Positions 1-11,441 of a stretch of 64,000 nucleotides of DNA are shown in pieces. This DNA comes from Hyperoplus lanceolatus (Eukaryota > Chordata > Actinopteri > Uranoscopiformes > Ammodytidae). The notes beneath the pieces are model-generated. The model worked only from the letters and a program-made list of their open reading frames with translations, made no database searches and was not told the DNA's origin. Numbering within the stretch: the first letter of the stretch is position 1; each line of letters starts with the position of its first letter. The position numbers were made by a program, and so were the translations under genes. The stretch lies in contig CM049402.1 in the NCBI GenBank assembly GCA_026929865.2, forward strand, positions 11,792,501 through 11,856,500, given 5' to 3'.

Positions 1-429
1 GTGCTTTACTCTGTTTTCCATCTAAAGAATGATGCACACTGTAGCTAACTAACACTGGCAGGAATTTGAATCTGTACTAATTTGAGTTTTTAAGTCAGCA
101 TTGCATATTTGAATTGAGTAAATTGAGAGAAACAAACCAGAACTTGAATTATTTCGGCAACTTTTATCAAATGTAATTGCTCCAACGTTGATGTCACGCC
201 TAGTGAGCGATGCATGCAGGCACAGAGACAACATTGCATGTATTGGAAACATCTGCGGGACTTGAATTCATTTGAATGGGGTGTAATGAAAATTACAGGC
301 ATTATACTGCATTGACTTTCATTATATCACTTTTCTCCAGAGAACGACTGATGAGAAATAGAAAATTTGACAGCGAGAGACAAAACAAAAAAAACACATT
401 ATTATTGCAAAATATTTTCAAATGCATTC

Positions 430-531
<102 letters not shown>

Positions 532-989
532 CGCTGAGTATTTAACCACTCTGCTAACCAGACGGGCTGTGAACAAAGTGAAGGGAATGAGACAGGATGG
601 GGTGAAAGACAAAAGAGACTTGAAAGTCGGCGGGGGGAAGGAAGATGGATGAGAGAGAGGGAGAGAGGGCAGCAACATGGGGCAACATGGAATGGAGTGA
701 TGAGAGGAAGACGGATAGATTGGAAGTTTAATGATGGAGGGATAGGATGGGACCTGCAGACAGGACGAGTGATGGTGCACTGAAGAGATAGAGAGATGAG
801 ACGACAGAAGGCGATAGATAGAGAGAGAAATGGGAGCAATCTAAGGAAGGGGTCGGGGTAAAAGGTGGTGTGATAATAAGATCAGCTGACAGGGAAGAAA
901 AGGCTAAAACGAAGGGTGGGAGAGAGGAAGCTTTTAATACAAAACCCAGACAATATCACACTCTATCAGCAACTCCGCTTAGGTTTAGG

Positions 990-1014
990 TGTGTGTGTGT
1001 GTGTGTGTGTGTGT
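990..1014. repeat. (GT)n microsatellite
   Basis: About 12 units, uninterrupted. Confidence 0.95.
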
Positions 1015-1110
1015 TAGAGTTGTGTATTGTCGGGCTGATGTGGCTTTGTGTTCGGCTGAAGGGGAAAGAGAGAGGGGTAAAATGGGAATTCTAATGGTGT
1101 TTCAAATGTA

Positions 1111-1113
<3 letters not shown>

Positions 1114-1144
<31 letters not shown>
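1114..1144. repeat. (GT)n microsatellite
   Basis: About 15 units; it bounds the dispersed repeat at 1145. Confidence 0.95.
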
Positions 1145-1148
<4 letters not shown>

Positions 1149-1375
1149 GTACAACCATTTTTGTGAGAACCAATGTGAGTTTAAGACCTTAAGAGCGAGG
1201 ACATTTCTTGAAAGTGACTTTTTTCGACAGTTCTCACTTTAAAGGGCTGTGTCACTAGGGTTAGTGTAAGTGTTTGGGTTATTAAGCAATTTGTTATCAT
1301 GGTTAGGGTTTCGGTAAGAGGCTAGGGAATGCATTATGTCAATGAATGTCCTCACAACTATAGTCCTACAAACAT
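1145..1375 (+). repeat. GT-flanked dispersed fish repeat
   Basis: Lies exactly between two GT arrays. It has acttgtacaaccatttttgt at the left, gttagggtt-type motifs in the middle and atgtcaatgaatgtcctcac at the right. This microsatellite-bounded unit is widespread in fish. Confidence 0.65.
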
Positions 1376-1392
1376 GTGTGTGTGTGTGTGTG
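1374..1392. repeat. (TG)n microsatellite
   Basis: About 9 units; right boundary of the dispersed repeat ending at 1375. Confidence 0.9.
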
Positions 1393-3752
1393 GTACATGG
1401 TCATCCATCTACCGCTCGTATATAGACCATTTGTTTCCCTCCCGTTTTCCTTTTTATTGTATTTATCCCTGATTATCGGCAAAACAGCTCATACATTTAC
1501 CCCTTTATGTTGGTTTCTCTTGCTCTACTGCTCAGCCAACACACATTCCTCCAGCCAGCAATGACACAAATGAATAAAGTTGGCAGATGAATTTATTGTT
1601 TTACCACTTTTCTTGTTAAAGGTTCCCAACTGGTTGTAAATAAGGCCTGTGCCATAAAACCAAACAGAATTCACTTTTTATTTCCCAGGGGCCCTCTGAC
1701 TGGAACAGAGCATTGCTTTGAATGATGTCTTATACTGTATATCCCTTCATAAACAAGTAAAAAGGGGATAAAAAGGATTCAAACTTATGCAAAAAAATTA
1801 TTTTTTTTTCAAGCTGGATTTTAAGACAAGGAGCCACAGACTCATTCATATTTGATTATCGCATATTTGTTGAAGTGCAGATGAGCTTCGAAGTTGATAA
1901 ATCAAATTCTGAAATGTCATCTAAAATTCTCAGTGATCGCTTAATGGAATCCCTTAAAATATACATTTGCAGGTATGAATTATAGGCAATCTTCATAAGT
2001 GCAAAGTGCAACTGAAAACTTTTTCCAAATTTGAAATAATATCTTTGTTCTCATTATGTAAGGGTTCCTCAAGAGAAAAGGCTGACATGCCCAGGCTAGC
2101 CCACCACAACAAAGATTTAAATGAAGAATAAATTGGTCCCTTGTTGAGTTGGTTTTCTGCTCTGGTCTTTATTTATGCATTGCTGATCCCAAACATGCAC
2201 AGGCACAAACTAACACATAACACATTACATTTAACCACTGGCATCTGTCCAGGGACAAGGGCTTAAACTGTCAACTCCCAACCTGTAGCTGTTAGGGTCA
2301 ATATTTTGGCCCCTGCTATGAGCTCCAGGAATTCAACACGAGAGATAAACTCAGAATTCTGATCCTCATTCACGGTTCGGAGAAAGAGTTAAATCCTTAT
2401 AGGCGAAAACAAGGTGGTGAGCCAGATTGGCGCATGAATTTATCATGACGCACAGTACATAACGTGCAGTACAGCAGCGGTTCCCCATAGCTGTGCCTTG
2501 AGATGGGGCCAAGGTTGCTGCAAGATTTATCATGTATCATTGTTAATTTAGGGTTTGTCTTCAAAACTTTTTGAAGAATCGGCGACATTTACATTAAATA
2601 TGTTTCATTTTAACTTTTCAAGCATCAACACAATAGACAAAAGCAATGGATATAAAAAAATCACCATTTAAAAGAAAGGAGCTCAGCAGTCAGAAAATGT
2701 GTGACCGTAAGAGCAGGCGATGGAAAGACATGACGCGGTAAACATAACTCAAGTAAATGCCAATACATCTGAGCTCTGGACACATTGGCCCTCATTTATC
2801 AAACTTGCGTGGAAACTGGTGCAGATTCTGGCGCAAATACCTCCCTACGCCAGGTATCGCGTGGGATTTATCAAACAGTCGTATCTCGCCAATCTCAGCG
2901 TACGCCATGCCATTATTGATAAATGCGGCGGATGAAAACGAGCGTATCACGCCCCTATATTTTCTCAGTTTAGAGGCCTTGCCCAGAGGTTTTACGACAT
3001 GGATATGCGCAATACGGCACTTCCCTGAAGTAGAAATTGACAGAATAACAGCGAAAGTAGAAAAAAAGAGTTTCATTTCGGAGCATTAGCCTACAAGCAG
3101 CATCAAAGAACGACAGAAGGCAGCAGTTAGGAAGGAAATAACTGCTGCGGTCAACAGCGTTGGTGTCGCCACTAAAAAAAGCGTGTTGCTGTTCTGAAAT
3201 GCAACCAACTGGGGGTGCGGGACTGCGGGCATAATATAAGTGGAGAAAAAGACGCACCAACTGTCGGATAATGGTCCCCATAAAATAAATACACGTCTGC
3301 AGAGATTTTAATGATTAGAATGTATTGGCCCTTTTAGATAGCACTAGGCTACTCAAAATGGTTTTAAAAACTAAAAATAACACATTTTGCGTTTTACTGT
3401 ATGACAGCATGCGCTTGGCACGAGTGGTCAGCCCGGCCGTCAGCTGCACAAGCCGACCCGGCAGCGATCAGCTGTGAGAGCGCCCACCGTCCTGCTCCAC
3501 CAGCAGATCGGAACAACGTGCCGGTAAACGGTGGAAATAAGTCGCTCGCTTTAGCATCAATGACATATTAAAAGAGGAACTAACATCTACAAAGTGCGTC
3601 AAATAAATAAAATGTTAAGCTGAATGTTGTGCCGTGTATTTTTTTGTATCATAAAGAGCAGTCCCGGTTCCAGAATAGAATGCCTTAGGGTGCATCTGAG
3701 ATTACAGGGGGTGCACCAGTACTACACTAAAACCAGCTACCCAGCTTCAGTT

Positions 3753-5440
3753 TAGGGCTGCACGATATTGCCCAAAATGATTATCACGATTATTTTGGTC
3801 AATATTGATATCACGATATTTTACCACGATTATTCAGTAATTGTAGTGAGTAAAATATTTTTATTGGATTGTCACGTAAACATAACAGCGATTTCATATC
3901 CATGTGATCGGCTATGCAATATTACTGATAATGTACATATATTTGCATAAATATAATAAATATTTACCTGAAGTCAATGCATTTCCACAAAGAAAATATA
4001 AATCAAAATATTGCACCAAAACTTTACTCAAAATCAAATCAACAGAGCACTGCTTTAACTTTTCCTTGTGCTACATTTCTGTTGAATAACACATCTTTGT
4101 TTCCTCACCTGACCTCATTGCATCTCCTAAAAGCAAAATATAAAATATTTTACTCCATTAATTGTACCTGCATGATGGATGTGTATAAAACTTGATTTTG
4201 AACTAAATAAAATTGTGCCCACAATGTATAACTAAAATGAGTATATTATGAGCTGCGCCCTGTCAAAATAAATCACAACCTATATGGCTCTACTATGTCG
4301 GAATTTAATTTGAAAGGACGGAGACGGGAAGTGGCAGGTAACACTCAGCAACACGTTAGTTAAATGTTGCTGCCTCTCATGCCTTTACTCCCAACGCAAG
4401 GTTTCATCTTCGCTTCAGGTCGTGTGTAAGCTGAGGCGCTGACTGTATGGAGTTATTAGCAACCCTCGGAGCTTGTCTAATAACTGGAATAGTCATTGCA
4501 AACCCACTAGGTTCTTACGTAATGAAAACGTAGTTCAATACGCCAGTAAATAGGAACGACCAAGGATACGAACTAGCAACGGTGGAATAGTCTACTCGCC
4601 CCGCTAGACTGCTTCAGCTGACTGAAGGCTCCGGCTCAGCTGTTAGCCACAGAGCTACTGTTTTGCTAACACAACTCAAGACTCGCACACTGTACAAACA
4701 GTAAATGTAATCGGCCAACATGCTTAACCAGAGCTCCATCTAGCTAACAAAGCATTATCCCCCAAAATCTATAACACAATTCACGGAGAAAATGACTGCC
4801 GAACATTTACATGGCGGGCTGCAGCCTGAAGCAAAACGTACTCACGTCGTCTTGCTGGAGTCCTGTCGGACATTAACCATGACTCCTGTGTTCCCTGCTC
4901 TCCTGATATATGCAAAGACGTGTTGAAAAAGTATTCCATTGTTTTCTGAACGAGTAGCCCTGTTTGTGGACGTCTATGCATCAAAACTATGACGTAGGTC
5001 CTTAGGTGACCCGTTCGCTATGCTCTTGACAGCGGTCTGTCTGGCTGGATAACAGACCTGGCAAAGTATCATGTAATAATGGGTTATAAATCCGGCCCCA
5101 CACAAAAAAAGAGACTAACAAGGGGATGTATGTGATTTCACAAGCGCAGATGTCAGCAGCTTGCTTCTTCGCGCGGCTCTTGGAGTGCTTTCTATCTATG
5201 CGGGCAGAAAATTGTTCACACTTTGGGGGCGGAGCCACTGGACTTACATTGACAGCTCTCAGGGAACCTGGGGTTGCCAGGTTGGAGCATGGCAGGCACA
5301 TGATCAGCGAGTGGTTTGGGGAGTGATTGATTTGCTTCGCAGCTGAGCACACATTTAAAATATCGCACATTCATGTACACGTCATCGTGGGAAGCCAATA
5401 TCGTCATCGCGATGAAAATTCGATATATTGTGCAGCCCTA
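3753..5440. mobile_element. non-autonomous hAT transposon, 8-bp duplication CTTCAGTT
   Basis: The inverted ends are TAGGGCTGCACGATAT (left) and ATATTGTGCAGCCCTA (right), a very common fish family. The exact 8-bp duplication CTTCAGTT is at 3745-3752 and 5441-5448. The element is 1,688 bp with no transposase-like frame. Subterminal TATCACGAT-type repeats lie near the left end. It is inserted inside the 3659-9062 hAT element. Confidence 0.92.
4583..4682 (+). repeat. 100-bp segment shared with 8122-8222
   Basis: Starts near gtggaatagtctactcgccc and runs through gctccggctcagctgttagc to aactcaagac. A near-identical copy, with a few substitutions and a short insertion, is at 8122-8222 in the same orientation, inside a different element. 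Confidence 0.9.
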
Positions 5441-6302
5441 CTTCAGTTCAGACTTCGCTTTTTACACAGGCCTTTCTACCAGTAGATAGTCAAGCACTTC
5501 TGGGCAGTGGCGTCATTGGGGTGGCCAGGATGGGGCCAGTGATAATTTTTGGGTGGCAAGCACAAGGGCTTAGGTTTCGCTTCAACATAAGTGGGGGTCT
5601 GGGGGTGCTCCCCCAGAAAAAAATGTGCTTCGAACACACCATTTTGTGCATTCGGGTGAATTTTTATGTACTTATTTATGCCTTCTGTATTTAATTATTT
5701 ATGGCGGACATGTCTAAATTTCTGTTAAAGGAAAAGACAACAGGCTCCCAGTGATGTTAATATAATGTTATAAAAAGCAGTAAGGCTCTCAGGCATTCTG
5801 TATTGCTTTCAAATATTTACTATACTGTATTGTTCAAAACAATTTTTTTTTAGCACTCACTATTCATGACACAGCAGCAGTGTGAACTATTATGACACTT
5901 TAAATGTTTAAATCATAGGGGAATATGTAGCCTACAGTGTTTCCCACAGAATTTTTTGAAAGTGTGGGGGGGGGACCCCGACCCCCCTAGGGGGGTCCGG
6001 GGGTATGCTCCCCCGGAAGAAAATTTTGTACCTTTTAAATTTTAAATGCATCAATCTGGTGTACTTTGAGGAACACTATTCCTATATAAATGGTGATTAA
6101 GATGGAGTTTAACACACTTATCAATGGTTAATGAATAAATAATTTTCTATGATACACATTTGAGCCATCAAAAATGAAGAAAGGTGGTGGTTACCTGTGG
6201 TTCAAAAGAGTGAACACAAGCGCCCTTTTGTTTTATTAGATTGTTGAATTACTAGTACTCAAATAACTGTGACTACAATCACGAAGGATAGCTCACAATA
6301 TT

Positions 6303-6332
6303 CTTTCCAGCAGAGGGTGCTCTGCTGGAAAG
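6303..6332. repeat. perfect 13-bp hairpin at the 5' border of the 18S fragment
   Basis: CTTTCCAGCAGAG, a 4-base loop GGTG, then CTCTGCTGGAAAG. The right arm runs into the GGCAGCAGG start of the rRNA homology. It may mark the capture junction. Confidence 0.85.
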
Positions 6333-6673
6333 GCAGCAGGCGCGCATATTACCCACTCCCGACTCGGGGAGGTAGTGACGAAAAATAACAATACAGGACT
6401 CTTTCGAGGACCTGTAATTGGAATGAGTACACTTTAAATCCTTTAACGAGGATCCATTGGAGGGCAAGTCTGGTGCCAGCTCCAATAGCGTATCTTAAAG
6501 TTGCTGCAGTTAAAAAGCTCGTAGTTGGATCTCGGGATCGAGCTGACGGTCCGCCGCGAGGCGAGCTACCGTCTGTCCCAGCCCCTGCCCTCGGCGCCCC
6601 CTCGATGTTCTTAACTGAGTGTCCCGCGGGGTCCGAAGCGTTTACTTTGAAAAAATTAAGAGTGTTCAAAGGC
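6330..6673 (+). pseudogene. partial 18S rRNA pseudogene (V3-V4 region) inside a transposon
   Basis: Reads colinearly with the vertebrate 18S rRNA from GGCAGCAGGCGCGCA through GGACTCTTTCGAGG, TCCATTGGAGGGCAAGTCTG, AAAGCTCGTAGTTGGATCTC and AGTGTCCCGCGGGGTCCGAA to AGAGTGTTCAAAG. Compared with the universal sequence it lacks 15 bases after GTGCCAGC at about 6473-6482, the 530-loop segment with the GCCGCGGTAA core. It also has scattered substitutions and a one-base insertion near the 3' end. It cannot make functional rRNA. Confidence 0.93.
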
Positions 6674-7561
6674 AATACAGTCACAGCGCGTGTTGACACC
6701 GCAGGGGGAGGGGCTGATTGACTCGGGGAGATTGAAGCCTCGATCCCTCAAGCGGCGCTTTGATAATACGTCCATGATTGAAGGAAATATTGTTTCTTGA
6801 GATCACAGCGCGAATCACACGTTAAAGATTTTTATGCGGAAATGCTATTGTTTCCAAGTGAAACTCGCGCATTGCAAATGAAATGTATACATGTATATTT
6901 TTTAAATAGTAAAATATACATATATAAAAAAAAAAAAATGAAAGTGTGGCGGGGCAAAATGAAAGTGTGGCGGCCCGCCACGGAATGATACATTAGTGGG
7001 AAACACTGGCCTATTAACAATTAGGAGATATATCAATATTTCAACATCCTGAATTGTTATGTTTACCTCTTTTGGGGAGAATAAGGTTTCTTATATTTTG
7101 AGAAAAACTGTAGGCTCTCTTCTGATTATTGGGGGGGACACGTCCCCTGTGCCCCCTCCCACCAAATCTACGCCTATGGGCAAGCATGAGTCTGTGAGTT
7201 GCTGAAAAAAACTGCACCACAGCTGCCACCAAAATGTTCAATTTGCATCAAAGCCCTAATGATCATAAAAACAAGAGGCTTTATTTAAACGATATCCATG
7301 TTTAAGTGGTGATTGTATTTTTTTCGGCTGTAGACTGAAACTAACGGAGGGATGCGGCTCACTCTATTTTCTCTCGTCGCTCTGTCAGTTTGCCGACATG
7401 GTTCTGTGTTTTCATGCTCGTGAAATGCAATCCGATCGCGGAAGCCTCCCCTGAACAACGTTAGCGGACATGATATCCCCGCGGCCGGTTATCATTTTAG
7501 CCGTTAAGCCACAGAGCTTTTCTTCTCGGCAAGGTGATGACACCGTTACCCACAGTCACAT

Positions 7562-8609
7562 GCCCCTTTTACACAGCCAGTGAAAGCCGGGAATATGCCG
7601 GCCTTTCGGCCCTCCGCCCTGCTGTTTAAATGCGACAGTTGCGGAACGAGGGAAGAAAGGTGCGAGAGATTGTTCCGGGAATTTTACTACCTCGGGGGGT
7701 AGTAAGATTCCCGACACAATCAGTTCCGCCTCTCTGTTTAAATGCTCCAGCTTGTTGTTGCGGAACAGGGGGGCGTTTGACGTTACATAGCCTACGTTCT
7801 AAACATGCGACCATGTTAGCAGTTGAAGGACGTGTGTTTAACATTAATCAGGGGCCTGATGTCCCGTAAAAATCACCAAATAAAAGGAACGGCGTATAAT
7901 CTATCTGATCATGAGGTCCGTTGCTCAATCCAAACCCCCACGCTTCATTTTGCAGAGTGTATGAGTCTATTTCTGCCCAGGAGAAGTTGTACAATGGGAA
8001 AGCTAGGCTAGGCTAAGTAAGGGATAAAGTATAGCGAACGGGTCACTTGCTAGAAATAATGACCGACAAGCTGAAGCAGGAGCCCGACGCGCAGCGGAGG
8101 GTTCTTGTTCAGCTTGAAGGGGAATAGTCTGCTTGCCCCGCTAGACTGTCTGCTTCAGCTGACTGAAGGCTCCGGCTCAGCTGTTAGCCACAGAGCTACT
8201 GTTTTGCTAACTCAACTCAAGACGTGAAGAGGTGAAGCGGATTGATTTTGTCAGTTTGGTTAACAGTCCTAGTGATGTTGGACTCAGGGCGTAGCGAGAT
8301 CAACTGGCACATCGTGGGGACAGTAAAATACGGCCCTCTTACTGCAAGCTCCAGCACTTCTGCTCTCAATTCACCTGCCAGTGTTGTTGTTGTAAAGCAG
8401 CTGACCGGCGCGGCGCTAAATGTTTACGTCACACCTGACGCTGTTTACAAGCACCTCTTTCATTCCGGAGCGCTGTGTAAAAGGAGCTACTGATGCGCCA
8501 GCAGGCCGGCGTTGCCTGGTTCTGTGTAAATAACACAGAAGCAAGCAACGCCGGCATATTGGAGTGATGTTGTTCCGTCAATATGCCGCAATCTCTGTGT
8601 AAAAGGGGC
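7562..8609. mobile_element. DNA transposon candidate with GCCCCTTTTACACAG inverted ends
   Basis: A perfect 15-bp inverted repeat lies at 7562-7576 and 8595-8609. Beneath the ends are further inverted or repeated motifs of the aatatgccgg type. No clean target duplication was found, so the superfamily is unassigned. No transposase frame is present. It shares about 100 bases with the unrelated-looking hAT at 3753-5440. Confidence 0.6.
8122..8222 (+). repeat. 100-bp segment shared with 4583-4682
   Basis: Second copy of the shared segment, in the element bounded at 7562 and 8609. Nearby, the 16-mer ATAGCGAACGGGTCAC (about 8032-8047) recurs inverted near 5009-5024 with small differences in its surroundings. 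Confidence 0.9.
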
Positions 8610-11409
8610 TACAGTCTCACCCCATGTTTCACTGGGTGAATCACTGCTTTGCTCGCGCAAGGCTTTTGTGTTTCGGTTTAACATCAGTCTTGGGCGAGCG
8701 AGTGTTTTAACTTTATGCTGAATAACCATTGCACTGCAATCGCTGAAAGCGAAATAGTTCAGGCGGGGGCGGGCGGGGCAGAGCGGAGCGCACTAGTAGA
8801 GATGGGTTTGCTTAGCCACAGCTGCCAGTCGAATAATGATATAACGTTCTTATCGGTTTAGTGAACAAAATAAATGCAGAAAACAGCGGTATTTAATGGA
8901 AATGGTCAAAGGTTAATTACAATTTGTTTTGTGAGCAAGTATTTTAATATTTTTATCATATTTATAAAAAAAAAATCACTCCCTCCTTTTTTCATTTGAG
9001 GGTGCAAACAATTTTTTTGAGGGTGCAATGCATGCTCATGCACCCCCGTAGAACCGGGCCTGATAAAGAGCAGTGTAGGCCTACTACATATTTAATACTT
9101 AGGCTAACATTTTGAATAAATGCAGCCCCCGTGCCTCAGTGTCCCTGCTCCAAGACAACTGCCCTTACGCAGTCCCATGCAGCGCTCCTAAGTGGCTGGT
9201 GTGCGCACTATTGAATCAGCTCTCCTACTCAGTTTCACACCATAAGGTGCACATTTTTAAGTGATTCATATCTTTATTTCGGTCTTATTTGCACTGCATT
9301 TGTATTATCTTCTAATAATTGTCCAACAAAGTCATCGGCTACCCGGCACAGCCTGCACTGCGAGTCCAAGCTGTTTTCAAATTTGCGTACACGAGCTGAG
9401 AGCTGGCGTGGGATTTGAGCGTACTCTACGCTCACGTCCATATTGATAAATGCCGAGATTTGCGTGGAAATGTACGTACACCCATTTTTCTGGTTTACGC
9501 AAGATTGATAAATGAGGGCCATTGTGAGACAACTGTACCGCGAGCCCACCAACAACACTAAAATATGCCTCGACACTCAGCTAATGGCTTAACGGACAGG
9601 CTTTTGGCAGGTCGTGGAAGACGGATGTCCATTTCGTCCGATAGGGCAATCAATGTGGTATTGCACGCTCCGAACACCATTTAAGTGTCATCTGGCTCTC
9701 TCACCCCTGCGGTACATTAAATCAAAGCAAAGCGCGACCTTTCAGTTTGTGGCAATGGCAGGCTCAAACGTGCCATTAAAATGCCTGCACCCTTTTGTTC
9801 TTATTGTTTGTTTGTCCTTCCACACATCAAATATATGCTCGTCTTGAAAGACATACATTTTTGATAATTAAATAATTTTTAAGTTTATTATTTATCTAAA
9901 AAAGTATAGAGCACCTGTTGGCTTTTATTCAGAATTACTAATGATCATAAAAAAATATCTAATCAGCCACAGTTTCCATGGATTGCACCAGCTGCCTCAA
10001 AGAGTCCCTTGCTACCAGTGAAGCACACACACACAATCTGCCCCAAAGAACGCTTCAATGAGAACAAAACAAAACTTGAAATATGCAAGGTTGGCGAAGA
10101 TTCTTGACTTTAGTGATACGAACAGGAGCCTTTGTGGCTTCTGGCTTGTCAGTAAAAAATGCTGATTAAAGGGCATTGTCCCAGAAAGTACAGTGGCAGC
10201 CAATTAAAATGCGGCCAAATAACAGGCTGCTGCTGGGAGCCGAGCTTGCAGGGTTCCTGTTGTTTTGATGATCATTACTGGATTCCTTCCTTCTGTCTGA
10301 GGTGCACTGATTAAATGCTACACCATGACACTTAAGAGAAGATAAACCAGGGGACCAATTATAAAAAAAAAAAAGAAAAACGGATAAACAGTGGACACAA
10401 TACAGTTAACCTGCAATGCAGCTTGCCAATAGTGGACATCCGGAGACATACGATATTCATTTACGTGGAGAAATTAAAGAACTACTGATAGAAGCATTTT
10501 TCTAATTCTAATGAAACAAAACTAGGCCCTTTTCTTAGACTCTTCACTCTACTTATTACAAAAAGATCTTAATCTCCCGTTAGAGGTAAAAACTAAAGCT
10601 GCCTTTTTTCTCTAAAGAGCTGAATAAGGTTTCTCAGTTATTCTGCCGATTTTCTTTTTTTAATATCATGTTCGTTCGTTTGAAGCAGTGAAGGCGTGAC
10701 ATGTAATGGGCTGATCATTTCCAGCTGACCTGTCTGACACCTCGTCTGCTGATCATATCCGTCTTTTTTTCCAATCATCAATCACACTTTAACAAGCCAG
10801 AGAGGAGGAGGTCTTCATTATTAAACAGGCCCACACTCTTACTAAGAAGATCATTGTGACTGGCCACCTGAGCTAAAATCAATCTCCATTCCTGGAGTAT
10901 TTTTTTTAATGGAGGGTACTCAATTCCCATGACAGAAGTGTCTCTGACTGAATAAAGTGCTCGATTGAAATTTACAGTTTAAGTTTTATAAACAGAGAAA
11001 TATTGGCAATAAAACATTAAGTGCAGCAATATATATATATATAAAATCAAATGCTGATATACTGTAGAAAACCTCTATTTTCTTGCTTTTGGCCCAGACA
11101 GAAGAGGAAAGATACTAGACTATACTACACTACCCAAAATTCAGCGTGTGCCCTGTCTCAAAGGGCCAATAAATTTCTGGGATAGTTTCAGGTCTGGCAA
11201 TGAGAGCGCGGCGGCATACACAGCGAGCGAGAGAAGCAGTGTGATTACAGAGCAATAAAGCGTCGCACTCTAAAACACATTCACAGGGCCCCGTCAATCG
11301 ACAGGTGAAATATGAGGCTCACCTTGAAAACGACACGGGACTCGATTCGCTGGAGCATTCAGTGCTCTGTTACCAATGCAAAGGCATGTGTGCACACTCA
11401 TTCACACGT

Positions 11410-11441
11410 ACACACACGCACACACACACACACACACACAC
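11410..11441. repeat. (CA)n microsatellite
   Basis: About 15 units with one CG interruption. Confidence 0.95.

Larger units (their letters stand above)
5935..7008. mobile_element. DNA transposon with CAGTGTTTCCCAC ends carrying an 18S rRNA fragment
   Basis: Perfect 13-bp inverted ends: CAGTGTTTCCCAC at 5935-5947 and GTGGGAAACACTG at 6996-7008. The exact 5-bp duplication GCCTA is at 5930-5934 and 7009-7013. Subterminal gaaagtgtgg repeats occur at both ends. Ends like these with a 5-bp duplication fit a hAT subgroup that makes 5-bp rather than 8-bp duplications. No transposase frame is present. The middle is a plus-strand 18S ribosomal RNA segment. Confidence 0.85.
5505..7178. mobile_element. 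probable hAT-like element with CAGTGGCGT ends
   Basis: The left end CAGTGGCGTCATTGGGGTGG resembles the reverse complement of the right end (CATAGGCGTAGATTTGGTGG). Near the left end is the stem ggggg-tgctccccc typical of fish non-autonomous hAT elements. No clear target duplication was found, so the borders are approximate. It encloses the 5935-7008 element. Confidence 0.5.
3659..9062. mobile_element. hAT transposon nested in the outer element, 8-bp duplication ATAAAGAG
   Basis: It starts CAGTCCCGGTTC at 3659 and ends with the inverted GAACCGGGCCTG at 9062. It is flanked by the exact 8-bp repeat ATAAAGAG at 3651-3658 and 9063-9070. CAG...CTG ends plus an 8-bp duplication are the hAT signature. 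No transposase frame survives; most of its length is made of later insertions. Both ends carry a gggtgcat-type subterminal motif. Confidence 0.85.
2787..9520. mobile_element. outer DNA transposon with TTTATCAA-type inverted ends, host of a nested stack
   Basis: The left end starts GGCCCTCATTTATCAA at 2787. The right end is its reverse complement ending at 9520. The 24-bp inverted ends differ at one base. The trinucleotide ATT flanks both sides (2784-2786 and 9521-9523) and may be the target duplication. Without its insertions (3659-9070) it would be about 1.3 kb with no intact transposase. A short target site suggests a PIF/Harbinger-like or related superfamily, but that assignment is open. 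Confidence 0.75.

Noticed and set aside
6330..6673. Functional ribosomal DNA at this locus
   Set aside because: Only a middle fragment of 18S is present, with a 15-base core deletion, and it lies inside a transposon.
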